Source of the DNA: Desulfobulbaceae bacterium
GTDB lineage: Bacteria; Desulfobacterota; Desulfobulbia; Desulfobulbales; Desulfocapsaceae
NCBI GenBank assembly: GCA_008933635.1
Contig: WBUQ01000026.1
Span: 1 to 37,795, forward strand
Length of the DNA: 37,795 nucleotides
Reading direction: 5' to 3'
The translations under genes were made by a program, and so were the position numbers. Numbering within the stretch: the first letter of the stretch is position 1; every line of letters starts with the position of its first letter. Below, in pieces: positions 26,175 through 36,226 of this stretch. The notes beneath the pieces were generated by a model, which made no database searches, had not been told where the DNA came from, and saw nothing but the letters and a program-made list of their open reading frames with translations.

Positions 26175-26239
26175 ACGACTCTGATATGCCGACGAACCAC
26201 TACGCCGCCACAACTGCAACCGCTCGCTGACACCACACC

Positions 26240-27628
26240 ATGGACTTCCTGACCCTGATTCTGCTGCTCCTGCCCATCGGCTTCTGTGCCTATTTCCTCG
26301 GGTCACGCAGGGCGGTGGCGGTTGCCGGCGGGAAGGACGGCATCCGCAACCTCCACTCCCTGCCCAGCCATCATGGCGCCTTGACGGCGATCGGTGCCGT
26401 CCTGCCGGCTCTTTTCCTCGCCTGCGTGTGGCAGATGGCCCTGCCGCCGGTGCTGACCGGGATCCTGAAAGACGGCCTTCCCGCCGAGATGCGGCAGCTT
26501 CCCGCCAACCAATTCAGTCTGATCGTCAACGACATCAAAAACGTCGTCGCCGGCAACATGACCCCCGGCGCGGACCAGACGATGATCCTCGAGGCGGCAG
26601 AGCGCTATATCGATCTCCACAACACGGCCGAGATGCTCCTCACCGGACTCGTCCTGCTGGTGGTGGCGGCCTCCTTCCTGTTCGTCCATTCCCGCATCCG
26701 TGTCGATCTGCGGGCCAGGAATGTGGTCGAACGGGTGCTGAAGGCCCTGCTCGTCCTCTGTTCCGCCTTTGCCATCTTCACCACCATCGGCATCGTCCTG
26801 TCGGTGCTGTTCGAGGCCATCCGCTTCTTCAAGATCGTCCCGCTCCATGAATTCCTGTTCGGCCTCGACTGGAGCCCGCAGATGGCCATCCGTGCCGATC
26901 AGACCGGATCCTCCGGGGCCTTCGGCGCCGTACCGGTCTTTGCCGGCACCATGCTGATCGCGCTGATCGCGATGGTTGTCGCCATCCCGATCGGCCTGAT
27001 GTCGGCCATCTATCTTTCCGAGTACGCCAGCGAACGCCTGCGGACCACCGCCAAGCCGCTGCTCGAGATCCTCGCCGGCATCCCGACGGTCGTCTACGGG
27101 TTCTTTGCCGCCCTGACCGTCGCACCGCTGATCCGCGACCTGGGGCTGGCGCTCAACCTGTCGGTATCGTCGGAGAGCGCCCTGGCAGCCGGCCTGGTCA
27201 TGGGCATCATGATCATCCCGTTCGTCTCGTCGCTGTCCGAGGACGTCCTCCATGCCGTGCCCCAGTCCCTCCGCGACGGCTCGCTGGCCCTGGGCGCGAC
27301 CCAGTTCGAAACGGTGAAGAACGTCGTCGTCCCGGCCGCCCTGCCCGGTATTGTCGGCGGCATCCTGCTTGCCGTCTCGCGGGCCATCGGCGAAACGATG
27401 ATCGTGGTCATGGCGGCGGGCCTGTCTGCCAGACTGACCGCCAACCCGTTCGAGGCGGTGACGACGGTTACCGTCCAGATCGTCACCCTGCTGGTCGGCG
27501 ACCAGGAATTCGACAGCCCCAAGACCCTGGCGGCCTTCGCCCTCGGCCTGGTGCTGTTCTTCTTCACCCTCTTCCTCAACTTCGTCGCCCTCCGGGTGGT
27601 CCAGAAATACCGTGAACAATATGAATAG
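26240..27628 (+). CDS. pstC: Phosphate ABC transporter permease PstC
   Basis: 462 residues, much longer than E. coli PstC (~320). The extra ~150 N-terminal residues hold additional membrane spans (LTLILLLLPIGFCAYFLG, GALTAIGAVLPALFLACVW, LLTGLVLLVVAASFLFV) and an external loop. The core permease starts near VLVLCSAFAIFTTIGIVLSVL, with FGAVPVFAGTMLIALIAMVVAIPIGLMSAIYLSEYAS. The ABC-coupling loop reads LRDGSLALGATQFETVKNVVVPAALPGIVGGILLAVSRAIGETM. It forms the membrane channel with PstA. No strong ribosome site is seen before the ATG. It overlaps pstA by 17 bases. Confidence 0.94.
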   Translation: MDFLTLILLLLPIGFCAYFLGSRRAVAVAGGKDGIRNLHSLPSHHGALTAIGAVLPALFLACVWQMALPPVLTGILKDGLPAEMRQLPANQFSLIVNDIKNVVAGNMTPGADQTMILEAAERYIDLHNTAEMLLTGLVLLVVAASFLFVHSRIRVDLRARNVVERVLKALLVLCSAFAIFTTIGIVLSVLFEAIRFFKIVPLHEFLFGLDWSPQMAIRADQTGSSGAFGAVPVFAGTMLIALIAMVVAIPIGLMSAIYLSEYASERLRTTAKPLLEILAGIPTVVYGFFAALTVAPLIRDLGLALNLSVSSESALAAGLVMGIMIIPFVSSLSEDVLHAVPQSLRDGSLALGATQFETVKNVVVPAALPGIVGGILLAVSRAIGETMIVVMAAGLSARLTANPFEAVTTVTVQIVTLLVGDQEFDSPKTLAAFALGLVLFFFTLFLNFVALRVVQKYREQYE

Positions 27629-28922
27629 CGACAACCAAACGACAGCCTGCTGCGCCTCCCCCGGCCTGTCGCTCAGCGAGAGGATCGGCAGGGACCTGCC
27701 ACGCCGCTACCGAAACGAACAACGGTTCCAGCGCCTCGGACTGGCGGCGATCATCATCGCCCTCTCCTTTCTCGTCTTCCTGTTCGGGTCGATCATCAGC
27801 AGCGGGTACAGCGCCTTCCGCCAGACCTATGTCCAGCTGACGGTCACGTTCGACAAAGAGGCCTTTACCAGCGAGAACCTCGCCGCCGCCGATTACGCCG
27901 GCATGGTCAAGGGCTCGTTGCGCACGATGTTCCCGGCAGTCAAAGGCCGCAACGACTTGAAGAATCTCTACAAGATCGTCAGTCCTTCCGCTTCCTTCGC
28001 GCTGCTGGAGATGGTGACCCGCAACACCAAGCTCATCGGCACCACCCAGACCGTCTGGGTGCTCGCCGACGACGACGTCGACATGCTGATCAAGGGACAG
28101 CTGAGCGGTGAGGGAGATGAGAGCAACCGCCGCCTGAAGGACAACCAGCTCGCCTGGATCGATCAGCTGAAGGAACAGGGCAAGATCGAGACCCGTTTCA
28201 ATACCACCTTCTTCACCTCCGGAGATTCCCGCGAGCCGGAACAGGCCGGTATCTGGGGCGCGGTGATGGGTTCGTTCTACTCCCTGCTGATCACCCTGCT
28301 GCTCTCCTTTCCCATCGGCGTCATGGCAGCCATCTACCTCGAGGAGTTCGCCCCGGACAATGTCTGGACCAACATCATCGAGGTCAACATCAACAACCTC
28401 GCCGCGGTGCCGTCGATCATTTTCGGCCTGCTCGGTCTGGCGATCTTCATCAACTTCTTCGGCATGCCGCGTTCGACGCCGGTGGTCGGCGGCCTGGTGC
28501 TGACCCTGATGACCCTGCCGGTCATCATCATAGCCAGCCGCGCCTCGCTGAAATCGGTCCCGCCGTCAATCCGCGAGGCGGCGCTCGGAGTCGGCGCCTC
28601 GCAGATGCAGACGGTGGTCCATCATGTCCTGCCGCTGGCCCTGCCCGGCATGCTGACCGGCACCATCATCGGCATGGCGAGGGCCCTTGGCGATACGGCG
28701 CCGCTCCTGATGATCGGCATGATCGCCTTCATCGTCGACATCCCCGGCGGCTTCACCGACCCGGCCACCGCCCTGCCGGTACAGATCTTCCTCTGGGCCG
28801 ACAGCCCGGAGCGGGCCTTCACCGAGAAGACCTCGGCGGCGATCATCGTCCTGCTGGCCTTTTTGATCTTCATGAACGCCAGTGCGGTCATTCTGCGGAA
28901 GAAATTTGAAATCAAGTGGTAG
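27612..28922 (+). CDS. pstA: Phosphate ABC transporter permease PstA
   Basis: 436 residues, also longer than E. coli PstA (~296). The N-terminal cytoplasmic segment and first membrane span (AAIIIALSFLVFLFGSIISSG) are followed by a ~140-residue external domain not present in E. coli. The permease core begins at GIWGAVMGSFYSLLITLLLSFPIGVMAAIYLEEFAP, and the coupling loop is IREAALGVGASQMQTVVHHVLPLALPGMLTGTIIGMARALGDTAPLL. The GTG at 27612 overlaps pstC by 17 bases; an ATG at 27621 (8-base overlap) is an equally plausible start. Confidence 0.93.
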   Translation: MNNMNSDNQTTACCASPGLSLSERIGRDLPRRYRNEQRFQRLGLAAIIIALSFLVFLFGSIISSGYSAFRQTYVQLTVTFDKEAFTSENLAAADYAGMVKGSLRTMFPAVKGRNDLKNLYKIVSPSASFALLEMVTRNTKLIGTTQTVWVLADDDVDMLIKGQLSGEGDESNRRLKDNQLAWIDQLKEQGKIETRFNTTFFTSGDSREPEQAGIWGAVMGSFYSLLITLLLSFPIGVMAAIYLEEFAPDNVWTNIIEVNINNLAAVPSIIFGLLGLAIFINFFGMPRSTPVVGGLVLTLMTLPVIIIASRASLKSVPPSIREAALGVGASQMQTVVHHVLPLALPGMLTGTIIGMARALGDTAPLLMIGMIAFIVDIPGGFTDPATALPVQIFLWADSPERAFTEKTSAAIIVLLAFLIFMNASAVILRKKFEIKW

Positions 28923-28992
28923 CAGTGAATCGGTTCAACTCTCAACCCGAAAAGAAGTGCCAACACGCAATCCAACACACAAGGAGAACACA

Positions 28993-30033
28993 ATGAACGT
29001 ACGCAGCATCTTTCTGGCCAGCGCCCTGACCATGACCATGATCAGCACCGGTACCGCCATGGCGGCCCGCGACTCGATCTCGATCGTCGGGTCGTCCACC
29101 GTCTACCCGTTCGCCACCGTCGTCGCCGAGCAGTTCGGCAAGGCCTCCAACTTCAAGACCCCGAAAATCGAGTCCACCGGCACTGGCGGCGGCTTCAAGC
29201 TGTTCTGCGGCGGCGTCGGCGTCAACTTCCCGGATATCTCCAACGCCTCGCGGGCGATCAAGGATTCCGAGAAAGAGACCTGCGCCAAGAACGGCGTCAC
29301 CGACATCATCGAATTGAAGATCGGCTACGACGGCATCGCCGTCGCCAATACCAAGACCGCTCCGCAGATGAAGCTGACCCGCAAGGAGATCTTCCTGGCG
29401 CTGGCCAAGGACGTACCGGATCCGGCCAACGACGGCAAGCTGATCCCCAACCCGTACAAGACCTGGAAGGAGATCAACCCTGAACTGCCCGACACCGCCA
29501 TCGAGGTCCTCGGTCCGCCGCCGACCTCCGGCACCCGCGACGCCTTCACCGAGATGGTCCTGGTCGCCGGCGCCGAGGAATTCGACTTCATCAAGAAGAT
29601 GGCCAAGGAAGACAAGGATGGGTTCAAGAAGCTCAGCGAGACCGTTCGTGAAGACGGCGCCTATATCGAGGCCGGCGAGAACGACAACCTGATCGTCCAG
29701 AAGCTGCAGGCCAACCCGAAGGCCCTCGGCATCTTCGGTTTCTCCTTCCTCGACCAGAACGCCGATGCGGTCCAGGGTTCGCTGATCGAGGGCGAGGCCC
29801 CGACCTTCGAGAACATCTCCGCCGGCAAGTATGCCGTATCCCGCCCGCTCTTCATCTACATCAAGAAGGCCCACATCGGCGTGATCCCCGGCATCAAGGA
29901 GTTCATCACCGAGTTCTCCAGCGAAAAGGCCTGGGGTGACGAGGGCTACCTCGCCGACAAGGGAATGATCCCGATGCCGGCCGAGGAACGGAAGAAATAC
30001 GCCGACGATGTCGCCAACCTGAAGACCATGTAA
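28993..30033 (+). CDS. pstS: Phosphate ABC transporter substrate-binding protein PstS
   Basis: 346 residues from the ATG at 28993, preceded by AAGGAG. The signal peptide is about residues 1-24, cleaved after GTAMA. The mature protein begins with the phosphate-binding signature [35 protein letters not shown] and [13 protein letters not shown] supply further ligand-loop residues, and [15 protein letters not shown] is the SGT anion site. It captures phosphate in the periplasm and passes it to PstCA. It lies between pstA and pstB instead of first in the operon. Confidence 0.94.
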   Translation: MNVRSIFLASALTMTMISTGTAMAARDSISIVGSSTVYPFATVVAEQFGKASNFKTPKIESTGTGGGFKLFCGGVGVNFPDISNASRAIKDSEKETCAKNGVTDIIELKIGYDGIAVANTKTAPQMKLTRKEIFLALAKDVPDPANDGKLIPNPYKTWKEINPELPDTAIEVLGPPPTSGTRDAFTEMVLVAGAEEFDFIKKMAKEDKDGFKKLSETVREDGAYIEAGENDNLIVQKLQANPKALGIFGFSFLDQNADAVQGSLIEGEAPTFENISAGKYAVSRPLFIYIKKAHIGVIPGIKEFITEFSSEKAWGDEGYLADKGMIPMPAEERKKYADDVANLKTM

Positions 30034-30047
30034 TACAATGAATGGTA

Positions 30048-30086
30048 CCGGGCGGGCCGCGGGAGCATTGCCCCCGGCCCGCCCGG
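30048..30086 (+). other. Strong GC hairpin between pstS and pstB
   Basis: A 12-bp arm CCGGGCGGGCCG (30048-30059) pairs with 30075-30086, and the stem extends by GGG/CCC after one bulged base. No T tract follows, so it is more likely an mRNA 3'-stabilising or attenuating stem than a full terminator. That would allow more pstS than pstB product. Confidence 0.65.
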
Positions 30087-30131
30087 TTCTCCCCATAAAG
30101 CATACCGGACATTCACAGTAGAAGTAGAGAT

Positions 30132-31022
30132 ATGATTATGGAACTGACATCCCCACAAGTCGGGACGAGCACCCAGTCGACCATGGAAGGATCGGGATTC
30201 GCCGCGTCGCAGCAGGCCGGCGGCCAGTCCGCGCCCCGCCAGACGGTCGGCGACCCGTTTGTCGCCAATCCCCGTATGACCGCCAGGGATGTCGCCGTCT
30301 ACTACGGCGAGAAATGCGCCATCCGCGGCATCAGTATCGATGTCGGATGCAACGAAGTGCTGGCGATGATCGGACCATCCGGCTGCGGCAAGTCGACCTT
30401 TCTGCGCTGTCTCAACCGGATGAACGACACGGTCCCCGGCTGCCGGGTAACCGGTGAGATCAGGCTCGACGAGGAGGACATCTACGCTCCTTCGGTCGAC
30501 GTCGTGCCGCTCAGGGCCCGAGTCGGGATGGTCTTCCAGAAACCCAATCCCTTTCCCAAATCGATATTCGACAACGTCGCCTACGGGCCGAAGATCCATG
30601 GTCTGATCCGCGACAAGGCCGATCTCGAGGAGGTCGTAGAAACTTCCCTGAGCAAGGCCGGGTTGTGGGAAGAGGTGAAGGACCGCCTGCATGAGCCCGG
30701 CACCGGCCTCTCCGGCGGCCAGCAGCAGCGCCTGTGCATCGCGCGGGCCATCGCCGTCAGCCCGGAGGTGATCCTGATGGACGAACCGTGTTCGGCGCTT
30801 GACCCGATCGCCACCGCCAAGATCGAGGAACTGATCGCCGAGCTGCGGACCCAGTACTCGATCGTCATCGTCACCCACGCCATGCAGCAGGCGTCCCGGG
30901 TTTCCCAGCGTACCGCCTACTTCCATCTCGGCGACCTGATCGAGGTCGGCCCCACCGAACGGATTTTCACCAATCCCCGCCATCGGCTGACCGAGGATTA
31001 CATCACCGGACGTTTCGGCTGA
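30132..31022 (+). CDS. pstB: Phosphate ABC transporter ATP-binding protein PstB
   Basis: 296 residues. After an unusual ~50-residue Gln/Ser/Gly-rich N-terminal extension ([20 protein letters not shown]...), the ABC domain begins at [22 protein letters not shown]. Walker A is [10 protein letters not shown]-loop [22 protein letters not shown], signature [16 protein letters not shown], Walker [14 protein letters not shown], and the switch His is in [16 protein letters not shown] is typical of PstB. The extension is longer than usual for the family (~250-260 aa) and may be wrong if translation begins further in, but no better placed start is evident. Confidence 0.95.
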   Translation: MIMELTSPQVGTSTQSTMEGSGFAASQQAGGQSAPRQTVGDPFVANPRMTARDVAVYYGEKCAIRGISIDVGCNEVLAMIGPSGCGKSTFLRCLNRMNDTVPGCRVTGEIRLDEEDIYAPSVDVVPLRARVGMVFQKPNPFPKSIFDNVAYGPKIHGLIRDKADLEEVVETSLSKAGLWEEVKDRLHEPGTGLSGGQQQRLCIARAIAVSPEVILMDEPCSALDPIATAKIEELIAELRTQYSIVIVTHAMQQASRVSQRTAYFHLGDLIEVGPTERIFTNPRHRLTEDYITGRFG

Positions 31023-31050
31023 TGCCAGCCCCCTGAAGTGCACCAATGCA

Positions 31051-31084
31051 AAAAGGCCCGGTGGAAAATTCCACCGGGCCTTTT
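31051..31084. terminator. Bidirectional terminator between pstB and the cytochrome gene
   Basis: A 14-bp stem (31051-31064 with 31071-31084, arm AAAAGGCCCGGTGG), loop AAAATT, with T4 on both strands. It lies between convergent pstB and the NapC/NirT cytochrome. Confidence 0.88.
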
Positions 31085-31114
31085 CATTTCAGCAGTCGGT
31101 CAGCAGGAGTCCGC

Positions 31115-32563
31115 TCATTGCGGTTCATCGTGGCAGAGATCGCAGCTCTGGGAGATGGTCTTGCCGAACTTGGTCTCGTGGGTATCGTCATGGCAGCGGA
31201 AGCAGCCGTAGCCGTCGGCTTCGTCCTGATGGCCGTTGTGTCCCTTGTACGTACCCCAGGTCACCTTCATCGCCGGCCAGACGTTGCCGAGGTAGGCCTC
31301 GAGGAGATAGTTGCCGGAGGCGATCAGTTCGGCCTCATGCTCCCTGGCAAAATCATCGCCATGCCTCTTGGCCTGCAGGGTGACCAGATCCTCGACGATC
31401 TGCTCCCTGGCTTCCTCGCGCGTGGCATACTCGGTCTGCAGGACGGTGAACGAATCCTCGCGGATACCGGGCAGTTCCGGATTGATTTTCTTGGAAAAGA
31501 GACCCAGGTCGATCTTTTCCGCCAGATTCTCATACACGTGGGTGGGCCGGTTATGGCAGTCGATGCAGTCCATGGTCCGCCAGACGCCGTCTCCGGCCGG
31601 TGCTTCTCCTTCGCCGCCGGGGACTTCATACTCTTCGGTGATGCCGTTGGGTTTCGTCACCTTGATCTTGCCAATGGCCGTCCGGGTACTGTTCAGGGAC
31701 TGGTACTCGACCTTGACATCCTTGCTGACATGCCAGTGGATGCCTTCGAAGGTATCGGTAAAGGGGTTGCGCCCGCCGATATGCAGCGAGACTTCCTGGA
31801 TGCTGGGTTCCGCCTGGTTGTCGTTGGAAAAGGCGATGAACTGCTTGGTCCGCTTGCCATGGAATTTCTCCGGCCAGTGGCAGGCCTCGCAGGTATCCCT
31901 GGCCGGGCGGAGATGTTCGACCGGGGCCGGTATAGGGGTGCTGTAGCTGCCGTCGATAACCGCCTTGACCTGCCTGAGCCCCGACAGTTTGGCCTTGACG
32001 TACCACTCCGCGCCGGAGCCGATGTGGCACTGCACACAGCCGACCTTGGCATGGGGGGAGCGCTGGTAGGCAGTATATTCCGGGTCCATGACCGTGTGGC
32101 AGACAGCCCCGCAGAAGAAATCGGATTCGGTGAAATGGTACGCCTCATAGACAACCAGGGCGAAGATCGTCAGGTTGATCACCGACAGGACCAGAAACAG
32201 GATGACAGCCCGGCGGTGAATTTTCTTGCTGAAATCGATGACCAGGAACACCTTGCTGAGACTGTTCCTGAACCAGCGCTTGCGCCGGACGTAAAACGAA
32301 ACGGGGATCAGAATCAATCCGAACAGCATGCCGGCAGGGAAGATCAGGAAGGTGACGATGGCGGCATAGTGGTTTTCGATCAGGCCGGTCATGTGGCCGA
32401 ACAGACCGAGTATCAGCAACGTAAAGCATACCGTCGTCAGGCCGACCCCGAACAGGCCGATCGGTGTCTTCCATGATATCCCGAGCTGTTCCTGCCAGGT
32501 AAGGCGGAGTTCCGCCTCGCCTTCTTCAGCAGTATTGTTCTCCTGTGGTACGTTCTCTGCCAT
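31115..32563 (-). CDS. NapC/NirT-family six-haem membrane cytochrome c (ImcH-like)
   Basis: 482 residues. Three membrane spans (about 34-56, 67-91, 118-141) precede a periplasmic haem domain. Haem motifs: one CX3CH (C151-H156, in FFCGAVCHTVMDPEY, usual for the first haem of this subgroup) and five CXXCH (C176, C225, C333, C454, C474), six in all. The family takes electrons from menaquinol and passes them to periplasmic cytochromes. The three-span anchor and size resemble Geobacter ImcH, which has seven haems. GAGGAGAAAGGG precedes the ATG at 32563. It is last in the minus-strand run with ftsH and the truncated sensor; it could also have its own promoter in the 110-base gap 32564-32674. Confidence 0.88.
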   Translation of the reverse strand: MAENVPQENNTAEEGEAELRLTWQEQLGISWKTPIGLFGVGLTTVCFTLLILGLFGHMTGLIENHYAAIVTFLIFPAGMLFGLILIPVSFYVRRKRWFRNSLSKVFLVIDFSKKIHRRAVILFLVLSVINLTIFALVVYEAYHFTESDFFCGAVCHTVMDPEYTAYQRSPHAKVGCVQCHIGSGAEWYVKAKLSGLRQVKAVIDGSYSTPIPAPVEHLRPARDTCEACHWPEKFHGKRTKQFIAFSNDNQAEPSIQEVSLHIGGRNPFTDTFEGIHWHVSKDVKVEYQSLNSTRTAIGKIKVTKPNGITEEYEVPGGEGEAPAGDGVWRTMDCIDCHNRPTHVYENLAEKIDLGLFSKKINPELPGIREDSFTVLQTEYATREEAREQIVEDLVTLQAKRHGDDFAREHEAELIASGNYLLEAYLGNVWPAMKVTWGTYKGHNGHQDEADGYGCFRCHDDTHETKFGKTISQSCDLCHDEPQ

Positions 32564-32674
32564 TTCCCTTTCTCCTCACGGGCCTTTGGGTGTTCTTCAG
32601 CGGGACAACGGGCACCGGGACTGTGGCGAAGCCCGCGCGATGGCAGTCGCCAGACTCCATGTCCTCCCCCTGCA

Positions 32675-33567
32675 TCACGAGGTGATCTTCCCCCAGGTGC
32701 CGGCAATCCTCGTCCCGCCTTCTATGATCTTGTGCAGCATCTCCCTGTGTTCACGTGGCAGGTCCAGCTCCTCGGCCGTATCGCTGAGGAGCTGGGCATA
32801 GTTCATGATCCCGTTCAGCTGATTGGTCGTTTCATTGACCGTCTCCGCCAGCAGCGCCATGGCTGCATCACCCGCATCGCTGTCCTGTTGCCGGCCGCGC
32901 TGCCGACGCTGGCCGATCGCCTCGGCCAGCTCGGCCAGCTCGCGACAGGCCGAGGCCGGGGGGATCACATCGGCCTCCTGGTCCTCGGGATCCCGCAGCT
33001 GTTCCGTCATCCGCACAAGCGGCACGAGGGTGCGGCGATAGAGATAGACAAGCCCGAAACTGGCCAGGCTGATGCCCAGACCCATGATGCCGATGATCGT
33101 CTTCTGCAGCGTGACGATGGCGGCCCGGGCCTGGCCGACGACGATCCGGTCATACCGGAGCAGCTGGTCGGCGACCGCCCGCAGCTGTTCCTGCAGCTGC
33201 ACCCCACCGTCGGAACGTTCGCCTCCGTTCAGCATCTTCCGCAGGGAGATGACCACCGCCGCCATGTCGATCCTGCCGATCAGGGCCACGCTCAATTGCG
33301 GAGGGACTGAAGGGTCCTCTTCGAACCTGCTGATATCGGTGTGGAGTTTTTCCAGTTCAGGGATGGCCTGCTCCAGCTTCTCCCGGCTGCCGGCGATCAG
33401 GCCGCTGGTGATCAGCTCCCTGACTGTCGCAAAGCGGAAGATCATCTGGCCGCTGTGACCGGCAATGGCGGCGAAATCACGGTTCAGCTGCTGCTGCCGC
33501 AACAGCAGGGTGACTATCAGGGCCAGAAGGACGGCCATCAGGATGAAGGCGAGCCAGAGGTGGCGTT

Positions 33568-33580
<13 letters not shown>
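32675..33580 (-). CDS. Membrane sensor protein with truncated, His-less kinase dimerisation segment
   Basis: 301 residues from the ATG at 33580, which overlaps the end of ftsH by 13 bases. TM1 is at 8-27, followed by a ~130-residue helical periplasmic part (TM-bounded four-helix sensor type, FRFATVRELITSGLIAGSREKLEQ...). TM2 is at about 162-184 (IIGIMGLGISLASFGLVYLY), then a HAMP-like linker (RRTLVPLVRMTEQL). The C terminus holds ETTNQLNGIMNYAQLL, matching the HisKA helix of AtoS/NtrB-type kinases (HE-NNPLNGI-NYAQLL), but the phospho-acceptor His is Asn and the protein ends about 45 residues later. No ATPase domain is present in any frame downstream. It is either a kinase remnant or a ligand-sensing partner acting without phosphotransfer. 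Confidence 0.75.
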
Positions 33581-35454
<1,874 letters not shown>

Positions 35455-35475
35455 GGCTCTTCCTTATGAGAGGGC

Positions 35476-35493
35476 AGAAATACAGGTATTTCT
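35476..35493 (-). repeat. Palindrome upstream of ftsH
   Basis: AGAAATA-CAGG-TATTTCT, a perfect 7-bp inverted repeat with a 4-base loop. It lies about 22 bases before the ftsH ATG, just upstream of its ribosome site. It could be an RNA hairpin influencing translation or an operator. Confidence 0.45.
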
Positions 35494-35515
35494 TTCTGTA
35501 TACTGCACTTTCGGG

Positions 35516-35574
35516 AAGAAAAAAAGAAATCAGCCCGATTCGTCCGGCGTTCCGGCCATGAGGCCGAAACGCCG
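35516..35574 (-). terminator. Possible attenuator between the 72-aa gene and ftsH
   Basis: A 12-bp stem with one G-T pair (35562-35574 with 35545-35557) and TCAT loop on the minus strand. It is followed about 15-20 bases later by T7 (35525-35519). The spacing is too long for a classic terminator, so partial termination or an RNA stabiliser is possible. Confidence 0.4.
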
Positions 35575-35633
35575 CGTCCCCGCTCACTTCCCTATGCCAC
35601 ACTGCCGACCAGTTGCTGCGCCGGCAAAGACAC

Positions 35634-35852
35634 CTATATTCCGAAAACCGCCTTGAACCAGTCGCCGACCAGGGCCAGCGGGCCGCCGCTGGAAACCAGG
35701 CCGCCCACCAGGGATGCAAGGCTCCACAACCCGACAATGACGCCAAACACGGCAACGACGGAAATACTGACTTTCGATACCTCGGTCCCGACATCGCTGG
35801 TGGTCCCTACGCTCGTTTTGGTCCGCTGATCAACCTGAATCGTATTCTTCAT
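35634..35852 (-). CDS. Small single-span membrane protein, 72 aa, unknown family
   Basis: Start at the ATG 35852, with GGAGG seven bases upstream. Residues 1-26 are polar and Thr/Ser-rich (KNTIQVDQRTKTSVGTTSDV). Residues 28-52 form one hydrophobic helix (VSISVVAVFGVIVGLWSLASLVG), followed by a Gly-rich hinge and an amphipathic end LVGDWFKAVFGI. No signal cleavage site or cysteine. I do not recognise it. It is the first gene after the sigma-54 promoter and shares strand with ftsH 180 bases downstream. Size and position would fit a small membrane regulator or an FtsH substrate/adaptor, but that is inference. Confidence 0.75.
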   Translation of the reverse strand: MKNTIQVDQRTKTSVGTTSDVGTEVSKVSISVVAVFGVIVGLWSLASLVGGLVSSGGPLALVGDWFKAVFGI

Positions 35853-35969
35853 CTCACTACCTCCATAACTATTCTTGTTTGCCGGATACTCTCCCCTTTC
35901 GCCGCCTGATTCCAGGTCCTGAGAGAGGATGTTGCCGGCTGCCACAACTCTATCGCACACCTCTCAATA

Positions 35970-35985
35970 TGCATCTGGCATGCCA
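35970..35985 (-). promoter_or_regulatory. Sigma-54 (-24/-12) promoter
   Basis: TGGCATGCCAGATGCA on the minus strand: GG at -24 and GC at -12 with the exact spacing of the consensus TGGCACG-N4-TTGCA, and only two mismatches. The start would be near 35959, giving a leader of about 105 bases before the 72-aa gene. Confidence 0.75.
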
Positions 35986-36104
35986 GAGTCATGAAATATC
36001 TTTGCTCAACGATATTCGCATAGAATAACAATGAGATAGACTTCAATTGCCGCGGGAGACAACACTGCAGGCCAGGGAAGGACGCGCCTTTGTCTTCGGC
36101 AGCC

Positions 36105-36130
36105 GCCGTTGCAACATGTGTTGCAACGGC
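36105..36130. repeat. 26-bp perfect inverted repeat, regulator site
   Basis: Arms of 12 bp (GCCGTTGCAACA / TGTTGCAACGGC) separated by TG. Each arm also contains the self-palindrome GTTGCAAC, 12 bases apart. It lies 120-145 bases upstream of the -24 element, the usual place for a sigma-54 enhancer site. Confidence 0.75.
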
Positions 36131-36146
36131 ATCAATCCTGCCACAG

Positions 36147-36186
36147 TGCAACACAAATGCAACACCTCTGCAACAATGGTGCAACA
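36147..36186. repeat. Four TGCAACA direct repeats, exact 11-bp period
   Basis: TGCAACA at 36147, 36158, 36169 and 36180, each followed by four non-conserved bases. They share the core of the neighbouring inverted repeat and extend it on the side away from the promoter. The last copy also lies in a short hairpin (AATGGTG/CACCATT). Probable half-sites of the adjacent enhancer-binding protein. Confidence 0.75.
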
Positions 36187-36226
36187 CCATTCCGGCGGGG
36201 AGGAGGGAGGAAAGGTCGGGGAGGGA

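Noticed and set aside
36105-36186. Could the TGCAACA repeats be a CRISPR array or phage attachment site?
   Set aside because: Units are 7 bases with 4-base gaps, too short for CRISPR repeats and spacers. There is no cas gene, integrase or tRNA nearby; regulator half-sites fit better.
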